64,000 bases of DNA from Cymbomonas tetramitiformis (taxonomy: Eukaryota > Chlorophyta > Pyramimonadophyceae > Pyramimonadales > Pyramimonadaceae). The stretch covers positions 21,111 to 85,110 of the forward strand of contig LGRX02035104.1 in assembly GCA_001247695.2 (NCBI GenBank), in the 5' to 3' direction. Positions within the stretch are counted from its first letter, which is position 1, and each line of letters begins with the position of its first letter. Shown here one piece after another: positions 48,223-59,498 of this stretch. Under the pieces are notes generated by a model. It searched no databases. It worked only from the letters and a program-made list of their open reading frames with translations, and had not been told where the DNA came from. A program made the translations under genes and the position numbers.

Positions 48223-49379
48223 CATATGGACATCACGGCAAGACAACTCTTCAGTGTAATATTTCGCATGGCATGGGGATAGCTCAACAGGTACAGGTAC
48301 AACGTCATGGATGCATGCACCGGTCATAGCCGGATGACATAAAGAAAACTTATTCTAAATTAACGATAAAATGGGGTATTCTAAACTTATGAAAAAATAT
48401 TCTAAATTAAATAGCCTACCGTTACATCGCTCCGCGTATCGTTTATGGCGAACTCTACGTTGGCACACCACAAATCCCAGTCCTCTGGATTGCTGCCTAC
48501 GAAGGACCTTAGCATGTCTTCTACCACGCGGTTGGTATGTTCAGCTTGTCCGTCCGAACGAGGGTTGTAAGGCGTGGTGGAGGCCACTTTAGTTCCCATA
48601 AGTCTCATCAATTCCTTCCACATAGCATCCTGAAAACGAGGGTCGCGGTCAGAGACAATCTTCATAGGGGTGCCATGTAGTTTCCAGATGTGGTCGAAGT
48701 AGATTCGAGCGATAACCTCAGAGGAGCTGTCCTGGAAGTTCAACGGGATGATGTGAACCATTTTGCTGAGCTTACATGTGAAAGTAGCAAAGGCATCGTG
48801 ATTCCGCGCCGTGACTGGCAGTCCAGTAACAAAGTCCACACTGACCACTTGCCATAGTCGCGTAGGAATAGTGTGTGGGTTCAGCAATCCATCCGGGTAG
48901 GAATTTCTCGGTCGCACCGCTTGACAGATAGTGCAAGATGAAACCCAGCGTCCCACATCTTCTGCTGCCCCTTTCCACCAGAAGCGTCGCAGTACTCGTT
49001 CCAGAGTTTTGTCCCTGCCCGCGTGTCCAGCTGAAACAGATGCATGCGCCTCTTGCAGCACTACCTCACGGAGGGGTGAATCTTCTCCCAGTACCAACTG
49101 ATAGCGCCCAGCGCTCACCCTCCACAACACATCTCCCACTACGCAGAAGTCACGAGTGCGTTGATGCGGAGCTTCTTGGATTTCCTTCCTTAAAGTCTGA
49201 AGGGGACCAGGTCGCCCATATTCCGCTTGCAGCGCTTTGAGGAACTGGCCTCCTGATATCTGCTGATGCAGGTCTCGAACGCTGGCCGCTTCTCCAGTAC
49301 GCACGATAGGAGGGGGGGAACTCGTTTTCCTTTCCCGCTTGACACGCTGTCGAGCTGGCGGGGCGTACACCACTAGCAG

Positions 49380-49830
49380 GGGCCAAGGAAGATCCAGAAG
49401 GGCTCCATCCGGGGCGGCGAACATCTGCACAGGTTCTCCTTGAGCGTCATGGGTAGGAATAATGTACTCCACTCTCATTCCCGCAGATCTGAACAACTGC
49501 CGCCACTGTGGCATGCGAGACTGAAAGTCAGGAAGGACGAAGAGAGCTGAAGTATTCTCAGGGTCCAGACGCCATTCTTCCACATATTTCCTCAGTACGG
49601 CCTCGATGGTCAAATGGTTGGAGGAGAAGGGAGGATTGCACCAGACGTTCAACCCTCGCCAGTTTTCCTTCAAGCAGTCCGTCCAGTAGCGGTTGACCTG
49701 ACGATTCTTTCCTCCCAAGTCGCAACAGGCGTCCACCTCGAAAGGTCCATATTCTTGACTCAAGAAGTCGAACATGTCCGCACGGAACTTCCAGTCCTGT
49801 CGATCGCTGGGCTCCAGGAGTCTGGTTGAG
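49380..49830 (-). other. Dam-like N6-adenine methyltransferase domain within Pol
   Basis: About 150 residues between RNase H and integrase: DMFDFLSQEYGPFEVDACCD, NRYWTDCLKENWRGLNVWCN, PPFSSNHLTIEAVLRKYVEE, ALFVLPDF. The pattern of a D-x-C/A segment, an aromatic F/W-T/S segment, L-x-x-x-W-G and N-P-P-F/Y matches phage-type Dam methyltransferases as I recall them. NPPF is the catalytic DPPY-class motif. Whether it methylates or only binds nucleic acid cannot be told from sequence. Confidence 0.7.
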
Positions 49831-52800
49831 GCCTCGCTGCACTTCGGCGTTGCTGAGTAATCAACAGGGGTCTTCCTGGGAGAAGGGGGCGAGGATGCTG
49901 TCAGTTTGCCAGAGCGCGTCTGAACTGCCAGGGTTGCTTTCTCGTACCCAGTTTCGGCCAGCTGCAGGGTATGTAAGGCGTCCATCCAGAGTTGAGGGGA
50001 GTCCATCCAGGTGAGAGTCCCACTGTACGCGAGGACTGGTTCAGGATCTTTGGTCTTGGCGCTGTTGGACTTGCGCTCCTTCAACTTGTTGGGATCTACC
50101 ACTCCCAGGGGCGCGCGTCCTTGGCGGGACTCTTTACCAGCTGCAGGTCGAAACTTGCTGTCAGTGTCTGCGGCCGAGGGAGGTCGCTGCGGTTTCCCAG
50201 TAACCGGATGCACAAAGCCAGCTTCTACCAGTCCTTCTCTCGCGGAAATTTCCTTGTAGTCGGGTCGCCTGGACAGAGCGTCTGGAACCCAGAGTAGCGC
50301 CCCAGGGATGTATTCCATCTCGGGTACCCCTACCTCCACTAGATCCATGTACCATCGGGCTTGGCGTCGGCTGAGAGGTTGTCCGGGTGCCATTAACCAG
50401 ACTAGGGGCTTGTGGTCACCCTGCAATTGGAACTCAGTCCAGATGAGGTAGTGTCGCCAAGTTTGCGTAGTGCAGTGATGGAGAGCGCAGAGTTCTCTTT
50501 CGCCAGCATGGTAGTTCTGCTCGGCTCCATTAAACTGTCTGCTCTCAAAGGCGATAGGTTGCAATCCATTTCCTACGTCTTGCATCAGTACTCCCCCTAG
50601 TGCCACTCCACTGGCGTCAGTTTGTACCACGAAAGGATGCCGTCCTTCGGCCGCCGCTTTCATATCGGGTAGCGCCAGAGTGGGTGAAGAACATAGCGCC
50701 TTCTTAATCTCCTCGAAGGCCCAACGCTGCATGGGTCCCCATAGCCAAGCGACATCCCCTTTGGTGAGCTGAGTCAAGGGTTGTGCTACTTCAGAGAAGC
50801 CCAGCATGTACCGCCGGTAGTACCCAGCCAACCCCAAAAATTGGCGCACATGCGTGGCGTTTTCCAGAGCGGGCCAGTCCCTGATGGCGGCCAGCTTGTC
50901 ATGTTGAGGTTGACTTCCTTCCCGTGAGATCACGTGCCCCAGAAAGCGTATCTGGGTCTGCAATAGTTGACACTTAGACTCTTTGAGGTAGATACCCTGG
51001 TTCTCACAGACTTCGAGAAATTGCTGGAGATGGGAAAGATGCTCCTCCAAGGTGTTGCTGAAGAGGATACAATCGTCCAGGAATATTCTTACAAAAGGAA
51101 GATGTCCCAGAGCGCGCTGCATGCGTCTCTGATAGCAGGAAGGACTGTTGGTCAACCCCATGGGCATCACCAACCACTCATACGAGCCATAGGGAGAAGT
51201 GAACGCAGTCTTTTCCACATCCTCAGACGCCATAGCCATCTGCCAGAACCCATCGACCGCATCGAAGGAGGAGAAGTACTTGGCCCCATGCATGGAGTCG
51301 AACAACTGCTGAATGTCGGGAAGTGGATATTTGTCCTTGACGGTCAGGCTGTTGATGGCTCGGAAGTCGCAGACCATTCTGAGTACTTCAGGTTTCCCAG
51401 GCTTGGGAACCATCAGCACTGGTGCAGCGAACGGACTTGAGGAAGGTCTGATGTAGCCCTTGCTCAGGAGTTCATCCAGGCGTTCTCGCAGTTGAGTCAG
51501 CTCCACCATGGACATCTTGTAGGGCCTCTTAGCGGGCGCGATGCCATTCCATCCCTCTTGCAGTCTCACGTGGGCCACTTCATCTTTTCGCAGGGCGTCA
51601 AAGTTGGGCAGCGCTTCGCGAATTACTCGAGGTGAAAAGGACTCGATCAGCTTCTGAAACTTCTTTCTCCACTCGGGGGAGATTGAAGGGTCCTCCAAAT
51701 TCTCGCTGGTGGCCACCGCTGATAACATCGAAGTCCCTACCAGAGGTGTCGCATAGGCCACTAAGATGTCGTGGGGTGTCGCGGCACTGTCCATTCCCGC
51801 ATATCTGCGCCGATAGGCTTTGATCTCCTTGGTCGCTTGAGCCGCTGATAACATTACCATCGGTTCCAGAGCCATCGCGGTTCTCTCGCCTTTGCGTGTA
51901 GAGCTACGCCCTGGCGAACATCCCCGTATCCGCACGGATTTGCCATGCTGGCGAAACTTGACTGATCCCCACCCATCATAGTCCAGCGTGACCGGCGAGA
52001 GGTGTCTCAACCACCTTCCTCCGAGTACAATGTCCACCTTGATGCCCAGAGGAAGTACTCGCATCTTGATGACCTCGGAGTAAGTCCCCTCTGAAGTCTC
52101 GGCGGTCAGCTTGCCGTAAGCGACTTGCGCAGAGGTCTGCACTGACCCATCCGCGAGGGTAACGTTCAGCGGCATCCCATTAGCGCGAACTGTGAGGTTC
52201 AATCTCTTGACGCACTCACTGGAGATGAATTCATCCGAGGCACCCGAATCCACCAGCACGCGCACTCGCTGTCCCTTCAGCAAGGCCCAGAACACCAATA
52301 GCAGCGTTCCCTCTTTGTCCCGAATCGCAGTCAGCTGACTGTCCTGGTTCCACATTACTTGACCATCGCGTCGCAGATGTGCACAGATGGCTGCTCGCAC
52401 TGGGTGATGCAAAGGTACGCGCTGCTTAGACCGGATAGGTCTTGTGCGCGGTGGTGCAGGCTGCGAACGAGGATCCGGACCAAAGTACCATCCACCTTCC
52501 AGGTCGCGATCTGCTTGTAGCTGCCGCTCCTTAGCGCGTCGCTCTTGTCCCTGAGCGCGTCGTCTGGCGCGGCTCTGCGTGCGGCTTTCCAGAGGGTAAG
52601 AGCGAAGAGGTTGGATGGACATCTTCTCCTCCTCTTCCTCCCCAGCGCTATCTTCTGGTTCGGACTTTTGAGTGAACGAGGGGGTTTCTTCTTCCCGCGG
52701 TGCCGCCTGGGCGTTGGTGACGTTCGCTGGTGCTGCCACTGCTTCATTACCTTCCAGGATCGGCCGCAGACGATGGCGTTGCTGTTTCTGAATGGTCAGT

Positions 52801-53914
52801 AGCAGTTCCAGGTGGGTTTCCTCCTGGATGGTTTTCAGGGGAGTCGGCTCCACTCCTTCTGTCACCGTTGTCAGCACACTTGGATTGTTCTCCGATCTGG
52901 CGGCGGCCAGCTGTCGCTCCATCAACTGCTGCGTGAAGTTGAGCGACCGCTGGGAGTCCTCGAGGTCAGAAATGTCCCCAGAAGTTGCGGGCTGAGAACT
53001 GGATGGAGATAAGGTCAAATCCAGAGTTGTCGCTGGATTCGCATCTGATGGTTCCGCTGAGTCCAGGGAGAGTGAATCACCACTTGCTGTTGAGGGTAGA
53101 GCCAGGTGAGCAGCCTCCTCCGCAGCTTCCCTTTCTCGCTGGTTCCATTGGTGCACCCTGTATAGACTGCACCATGCGTCTGGAATTCCTACATCTCCAC
53201 CAGAACCTGGGATAGTACCGCACTCGGTCTCCAGAGATAGCTGAACTGCTCCTTCGGTTATCGTTAGGTCAGGGGTGACCTTCCCATGCCATCTGTACCA
53301 GCGGCGGCGATATCTGCGCCACCCTTCTGGTACCCATGCATCTCTCCATTTCTCATTCTCCTTTACCAGCGCTGCCGCGGCCATGTGCTCCGGGTGCGTC
53401 ATCTCTCTCCAAGCACGCGTGCGATCCGCCAGTGACTCTGCTCGAAGTCCTGGTGGTTCATCTCCCAACCTCGTAACCTCTGCCTCATGCTGCAGTCGGT
53501 CTCGTACAGTCTTCGGAGTTCTGCTGCGAGGTTTTCCAGTGCGCTTGCGCGCTGCACTCGTAGTGCGCTCTGCGCTTGAGGTTGACGCCCTCTCTGCCAA
53601 GGCTGGACACGCTGCTGGTCGAGACGTCGAAGGAAACACCTCAGGTCGAAGTTTAAAAGGTGGGGGTTCTGAAGCTGGGCCAGTTTTTGAAGTTCCACCC
53701 CCTTCCTCCCCACTGTCGTCCAGAGGGTGTGAAACCGCGGGTAGCGTTACATCCTGAATCCGCTGCCTCAAGGCTCGCATACGCTCCACCGGAGCTTTTC
53801 TCGGTACCCGCGGTCGAGGAGTTTTCCGCCAGGGGGTGTTGAGTGGGTTGAAGGTCCACTGGGTCTCCTCTTCCTGACCATCATCCTCATCCAGTGCTGC
53901 CAGTACTGATGCCT

Positions 53915-53961
53915 CAGGGTTAGGGTTAGGGTTAGGGTTAGGGTTAGGGTTAGGGTTAGGG
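53915..53961. repeat. Telomere-type TTAGGG repeat inside pol
   Basis: About eight perfect AGGGTT units on the plus strand, read on the coding strand as alternating Asn and Pro codons in the Pol N-terminal region. Confidence 0.95.
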
Positions 53962-54371
53962 TCTGTGGGGTCAACGCGGGGCGTTTCGCCACGCTCGCGT
54001 TGTGGAGCCCGACGGCGATCACCAGTTCCAAGGGAGCGATCTACACTGAACATAACGGGAGGCTTGGAGCGCTCAGGCGACGAAGTGGGTGACCTTCGTG
54101 GCGACCGCTGATGGCGCCGGGACACCAAGTGATGTTCTCGCCGGCCCTGCTCAGTGGAAAGGTTCGCTGTGTAAACAGCGGTACTGGTCAACGAGGGTTC
54201 ATCCCGTAGGGTTCTGGTTCTGTCGAGATGGCGTTGTCGCCTCTGATCGGCAGACCAGGTGAATCCGTACCCTCGAGCGGCCAGAGGGTTGGGGGGTGGC
54301 GGAGGCTCTTTCTGGATATTCCCCCGGTTGTGGGCGAAGGCTGTACTCCTTGCCCAGGGGCGGTTACCCAT

Positions 54372-54409
54372 ACCGCCCTGTCGCCGGCGTCCCGCCGGCG
54401 GGAGGACAC
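54372..54409 (-). promoter_or_regulatory. GC hairpin between gag and pol
   Basis: The 38-nt gap between the Gag stop and the Pol ATG contains CCCGCCGGCGGGACGCCGGC, able to form alternative strong stems. It could assist reinitiation or frameshifting; this is inference. Confidence 0.35.
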
Positions 54410-55759
54410 TCAGTCCTCCTCCTCCGCAGATTGCTGACCCGAGGAGGACGCTGCGGCCGATTCCTCGTTCTGAAAATACTCCAGCGCTTCCGCTTCATCT
54501 TCCAAATCCTCCCATTCTGTCTCCAGCGCTGCGATATGAGATTCATTTGCAGCGCGGCGGCGTGCCAAACGAGCTGGGGCGTCAGCAATCCAGGCTCGTT
54601 TCTTGGCCTCGTCGGGACAGTTAGCCCATAAATGGGAGTCAGAGTTGCAGACGTAGCATCGGCGTGGCGGCCTGGTCAATCCCGCCGGGCTGGGCGGCAC
54701 GGCGTGCTGCACCCTGAGGTCGGCGGGGTCGAGGTCAGTAGCATCTTCCTCCCCAGCGTCCTGCACGGCGTTAAGTCTGGAGGACGAGCGACCATTCCTC
54801 CAGGCAGGACTTCGGTTCGCAGGTGCAGAGACGGGAGAGGTTCGCGCTGCGGTCAGAGCTTCACTGCGCTCCAATTTGGTGGCCACAGTGATGATATGCT
54901 GCAGCGCGGTGGATCCGGGATGATTGCTTTCCCAATCCGCTGGACTTTGCAGATCCAACCGATCCTCAATAAGGCGATCCATCACAGCTTGCTTCAGTCG
55001 CAGTCCAGACCAGAACTGATATAATAGCTGCTGCTGGCTGATGGCGTGGCAGTTGGGCATGGCGTCTGCCAATAACTGCACTACCTCGTGCCAGGATACC
55101 AGACGAGTGGCGAACAAACGCGCAGTCTCTTCTCGTCGCTGCGCCATGCGCATCACGGTCCCCGCTAGTCCTACCAGCGCGATGTCATCCAGTACGCTCC
55201 TGGCTACGTCGGCCAGGAAAGGCGCCAAAGTGGCGTAACGCCGGTTCCAGGCCTCCGAGTTCAACATTCCACCTTGCTTGAGAAAAGTTAGGGATCGCGG
55301 CTGTAGTTTGCGTTGAGCCACTTCCTTCAAGATCTCCGGCATGGTGATCATGGTTAGGTCTAGGCGATAAGCACTCATGCGACCCAGGGCGAAGGTGACT
55401 ACGCCCATTGACAGAAAATTGACCAGCGCTTCAGAAAAAGGTGGAAGCGCGGCAATATCAGCGTCAGTGGTGATTAGTTCAGCGGAGGAGGGGTACATAG
55501 GAATGTCTCTGATCAGCTTGAGCACATCAGCCACTGTCTTGGATTCTCGGTAGACATCACTTGGGGAAGCCGCTCCCATAAGATCGTGGTGCCCTGGGAA
55601 TTGAGAAAGGCGCTGGTCCACTGGCAGGAGTCCCGGGGCCGCTGGCAAGGAATTTCCAGGCGATCTGTACTCTGCTGCGCTGGGAACACCAGAGGGAAAC
55701 CGGTTGACGCCCAGTCTAGCCGGTACTGTGGCGGGAGTTGGTTGATTGCCAGCCGCCAT
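54410..55759 (-). CDS. Gypsy Gag with CCHC zinc knuckle
   Basis: 449 codons from the first ATG (55759; the frame is open further upstream without an ATG). A helical capsid-like region occupies about 55400-54880 (KTVADVLKLIRDI, EAWNRRYATLAPFL, MPNCHAISQQQLL), then a Ser/Arg-rich linker, one CX2CX4HX4C knuckle (CYVCNSDSHLWANC) and a conserved DEAKKRAWIADAPARLA tail before an acidic C-terminus. Homologous in order and motifs to the Gag at 56069-59428. Pol follows 38 nt after the stop in a different frame. Role: particle assembly and RNA packaging. Confidence 0.85.
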   Translation of the reverse strand: MAAGNQPTPATVPARLGVNRFPSGVPSAAEYRSPGNSLPAAPGLLPVDQRLSQFPGHHDLMGAASPSDVYRESKTVADVLKLIRDIPMYPSSAELITTDADIAALPPFSEALVNFLSMGVVTFALGRMSAYRLDLTMITMPEILKEVAQRKLQPRSLTFLKQGGMLNSEAWNRRYATLAPFLADVARSVLDDIALVGLAGTVMRMAQRREETARLFATRLVSWHEVVQLLADAMPNCHAISQQQLLYQFWSGLRLKQAVMDRLIEDRLDLQSPADWESNHPGSTALQHIITVATKLERSEALTAARTSPVSAPANRSPAWRNGRSSSRLNAVQDAGEEDATDLDPADLRVQHAVPPSPAGLTRPPRRCYVCNSDSHLWANCPDEAKKRAWIADAPARLARRRAANESHIAALETEWEDLEDEAEALEYFQNEESAAASSSGQQSAEEED

Positions 55760-56068
55760 TCCTCTAAACAAGTACGCCTCTGAAGATGAAAATGCTGCCC
55801 AAATTTGGAGTCCCAGGGGGTCAAATTCTGTCAACTCGGACTCTAAGGCATTTTCCGCGATGGTTACCCATGAGTACAAGGGCAGGCGTCTCTGCTGAGT
55901 TCCAGTTGGGTCCCCCCATCTCCACCCGGAAGCCCCGCTCCTTCTCCTCCTCCTTCGCCTCCAGAAAGCGACATCGAAGAGTAAATAAAAGGCGGGCAGA
56001 CTCTATCCTCTGCTCACCTGTGGCTTTTGCCACACCCAGCCGCTCGATTTGATCAGCTCAACAGTATC
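55760..56068. promoter_or_regulatory. 309-bp gap between two divergent gag genes
   Basis: No LTR or primer-binding site is recognisable. A TAAATAAAAG box at 55982-55991 sits about 80 bp before the plus-strand gag ATG. Both gag frames are partly open into this gap. Either both elements are 5'-truncated or they share a promoter. Confidence 0.3.
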
Positions 56069-56509
56069 ATGTCGCAGCATACATCAGAGCCGCTTTCCAA
56101 CATGGGAGTCAGTGCAGAACCACTACGCCCCCCATTATTTTCACCCCTCTCCTTTCCGTCCCCCGCCGCATACGCTTCCACCTTCCCCTTCCCTCTCCCG
56201 GGCACTACCATGCCCTATACCGCTGTACCACGCCCATATACTTTACCCGACGACACCCCTGCGCAAGCTGTGTGGAATGGCTCCAGCTGGGTACTCCCTC
56301 AGACAGCGCCCATCGCTGGGGGAGTGTCCCCAGTACCATTCACATTGGGGTCTCATCACCCCATGGGTTCGTACCCCACGCCATATCAACAGCATCTGCA
56401 ACAGCAGCAGCAGTGGCTGGCGTACCAGCAACAGTGGCCACAGCAGCAACAGCCGCTGGAGCCAATGCAGCAGCAGCTACAGCAGCAGCAGTTCCAGCAG
56501 CAGCAGTTA

Positions 56510-56553
<44 letters not shown>

Positions 56554-59428
56554 ACCACAGCCGCAACAGCTGGTACCTACTTCAATGCTGTACGACCCTG
56601 CGGCGGACCCCTCACTGCAGCCGCCCTTCATTAGCATTGGCGCCGCAATTCTCCCAGACCCCCTGCAAGCACCCCCTGATGGCGGATTCCGACAGGGCGC
56701 TCCGAGCGGGGGCTCACTTTTGGTGCGCCACCTCCCAGCGGTGACAGCTAATCCAGAGGCCCGCAGGCGTCGACGCTCACGGAGGGAGTCCTCGGGCCCG
56801 GCAACGCATGGCAGGCATATCCCGAGCCTGAGCCGTTCGCCAGAGCACTCCGACCCCGAGTCTGGGACGGACGCCAGCCGCACCAGTACAGGGTCCAGGG
56901 GGAGCCGGGGCACACATGCGCGGGCAGAGCGCAGGCGGAGAGCCGCTCGCAGATCCGGGTCTGATTCGGACGCGAGCAACCGGAGTGAGCATATCCGCAG
57001 GGAGGTCCTTGCGGCAGTGCAAGCCCTGAACCTCTCTGCGGTGCTCTCAAGAGAGCTCGCCCCGTCAGGCGCAGCAGTATCTGCAGAAAACCCCCCATCA
57101 GACGACCCCCAGAGCAGTGCACAGGGAGCCCTGACGGCGGATCGGCCCCTCGAGGCGGACGCTGCAGACAGCGAGACCCCTCCAGAGTCTCTGACTGTCG
57201 CTGGAGCAGCCCCTATTGAACCTCCCACTCAGGCCCCCCTAAACATGATGGTGGCTCGCCGACGCCAATCGATGGAGTCGGTGGTACATGGCGGTGGTGA
57301 CCCTGATTCAGAGCGCAGAGTCCCCAGCCCCAGGAACTCGCCCCCAAGTCCCCCTGACGATCCACCCCCAGACCCTTCTGGTGATCCCGATCGGGGACCC
57401 GGTCCCTCTTACCCCCATTATCCAGAGGTCCGGGCCCTCTTCATTACTCACGACGGCGGATCTCTGTGGGTACATCAGTCAGCGGGGGTGCGAGGCGCAG
57501 CGACCGTCTCTTTACCACGAGACGAACGTCGCAGGGCTGGAGTACAAGGCGACACCATCCTCTTCACCATCATGCACCTGCTGGGAGCCCCATTGACAGC
57601 CTATGCACGCATGGGAGGTCGCCTTCATCACACTCCGCTGCTCCTTACCAACCCTCGTGTGGAGACCTGGGTCCTCATGGTCGACCGCGAGGTCATGGAT
57701 ATGGCTATGGGGGACCCAGCCGCAGCCAATGTGCGGTCTACGAGCATGGGACAGCCAGTGTGGGAGTGGATTCCTGCTACTGCGCGGGAGTCTGAGATGC
57801 AGACCTTCGACCAGGACGGGCTCGCCGCGTGGTCTGAAGTCAGCAACTCCGACTGGTACCGAAGCATGAGCGTGGTGGCCGCACAACCACCCACCCCCAT
57901 GCCTTTCCATACACCTCTTCCACTCCCCGCTCCATCATCAACACCCGCACCACCGCCTAATCCCGGGCCACCAGCCCCTGCATTACCGCCTACCTCAACT
58001 GCAGTCCCCACAAATCCCGCGCCTGCGCTCCCGCCCGCGCATGCCCCGGGACCACCACCTTCAGCCCGTTTCCCCCACTCCGTCGCCGCAAACCCCGTTC
58101 ACTCCGCCGCCGCTGCGAACCCCGTACTCTCTCCCAGCGCCACCCCCTTTGTACCAGGCATCATCCGACTGCCGCAGGGCACCAATCTGCGAGCAACTTC
58201 GGACGAAGTCCGCCTGAAGCACAAAACCAAGGAGATGGTGCTGAAGCTGATCAGGGGTGTGACCAGATTCCCTCGCTCCGCGTCCGACACTAAATCGGCC
58301 GACAAGGATGGCCTTCTGGCGCAGTTGGAGCACTACTCCAACATGGTGCGGAAGATATTCCAAGAGGCCATCGTGATCGAGGCACTGACCACTCCCAGCT
58401 GTACGCCGTCTGTATCAGCGTATCAGGCGAGCGTGTCAAGCCTTCTCTGGAGCTTCAAGGAGCACACTCTTCAGGACCAGCAGAAGAAGTTCTTGGAGCG
58501 CGCGGCGGGGACCTTCGGGTCCGACCAGGCCTGGCACCGGCGCTACGTGGAGCTGGACGTGTTCTTCAGCGATCTGGCGGTGTGCTCCCTAACGCAGGCC
58601 TACCTGGAGAACGCACACGGTGAGGCCATTGCACTGAAGCAGGCGACGAGCGAGACCGCGGCGGAGTATTTTTCGCGATTGGATACCCGCATGGCCTCCG
58701 TCAACTTCCTGGCCGGCAGAGTCCCCAATTGCGTGGAGATGTCCAACCTGTCGATGCTCTCCACGTACCGCCGAGGGTTGAAATATGCACCCAAGGTGAT
58801 GCGGCGCCTGAGAGTCATCCACCTGGATGTCTCCAAACCAGAGGAGTGGGAGAGGAAGGCTGTCACTGACGATATCCCAGGCACCCACAACGTCTTGTTG
58901 AAGATTCGGGAAGTCGCTGAGGAGGTGGAGAGTGACATTGACACGGAGGCGGCTCAGAGGCGCTCTCAAGACCGTCCTCCCCGTACTGTTTCCTTCGCCA
59001 ATCCATCACCTCGCACCCCCTTCTTCAGGCGTACCCCCTCTTCGAACCGCCCAGCTCTTGCCATGCTGGAGAATGGGCCTACCACCACCGCTGCCGCGGC
59101 AGTGACCCCATTGCCACCACCACCTGGCCTCTCCCGCCCCGACGCTCCGAAGGTCCGCCGGTGCTTCGCCTGCGGCTCCGCGGAGCACATCGTCCGTAAC
59201 TGCACGGACGAGACCAAGCTCAAGGAGTGGAGGGCCAATGCACCCGCTCGATTGGCAAATTCCCCTGGGTTCGTAGCCGCCGTCGTCTGGGCCATCGAGC
59301 AGCAGGAGGACATCTCCTCGGTGGATGGCGTCCCAGAGGAGTTCTCCGAGGAGGTCTTGGCACTTGCTACCTGTGAGGACGAGCAGAGCTACCAGATCCC
59401 TCGCTGGTATCGAGCTTGTGGAGGGTGA
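56069..59428 (+). CDS. Gypsy Gag with polyglutamine region and CCHC zinc knuckle
   Basis: 1,119 codons from ATG 56069, over twice the length of its homologue at 54410-55759. A Pro-rich N-terminus is followed by a Gln-rich tract (56394-56575, up to about 15 Gln in a row), a long Ser/Arg/Pro-rich region, then the conserved helical Gag part (58200-58900: EMVLKLIRGVTRFP, QAWHRRYVELDVFFSDL, VPNCVEMSNLSMLS), a Pro/Ser linker, the knuckle CFACGSAEHIVRNC and the tail DETKLKEWRANAPARLA. Stop TGA at 59426. The extra low-complexity N-terminal half is the main difference from the first element. Confidence 0.85.
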
Positions 59429-59498
59429 CGGCCTCCCCCCGGTTGAGGACGATGAATGACTGGCCGGCGACCAGTCCCCGACCCTGCCCTTCGGGGAA
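59429..59498 (+). promoter_or_regulatory. Gag-pol junction with hairpins
   Basis: ACTGGCCGGCGACCAGT and CCCCGACCCTGCCCTTCGGGG can form stems, in the same place as the GC hairpin of the first element. Confidence 0.3.

Larger units (their letters stand above)
46448..48420. mobile_element. Mutator-like TIR element inserted in gypsy pol, 1,973 bp
   Basis: An exact 9-bp duplication GTTACATCG flanks it (46439-46447, 48421-48429), the length typical of Mutator-like elements. Inverted ends of about 100 bp begin GG and share CGTTAATTTAGAATAAG, TTTTCTT and TGTCATCCGGCTATGACCGG. There is no transposase. The cargo is an array of 185-bp satellite monomers plus long palindromes. Because the surrounding pol is otherwise intact, this insertion looks recent. 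Confidence 0.9.
48421..54371 (-). pseudogene. Gypsy Pol, 5' part: protease, RT, RNase H, methyltransferase-like domain, integrase
   Basis: From ATG 54371 the frame runs to the Mutator-like insertion and then a chance stop. Order: Pro/Arg-rich N-terminus with an (Asn-Pro)n run; retropepsin VDSGAS (Asp708); RT with LPDIQQLFDSM, FSSFDAVDGFW and IFLDD (Asp1099/1100); RNase H (QTDASG, GERELCALHH); a Dam-like adenine methyltransferase domain (FEVDACCD, VWCNPPFSS with Asn1579); integrase with HAGRDKTLERVL and CTIC zinc site, VSVDFVTGLP, VSDRDPRF and PRSDGQAEHTNR (D, D, E). The product would process Gag-Pol, copy the RNA and integrate the cDNA. Only the element insertion, and perhaps the frame change before the methyltransferase, break it. 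Confidence 0.92.
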
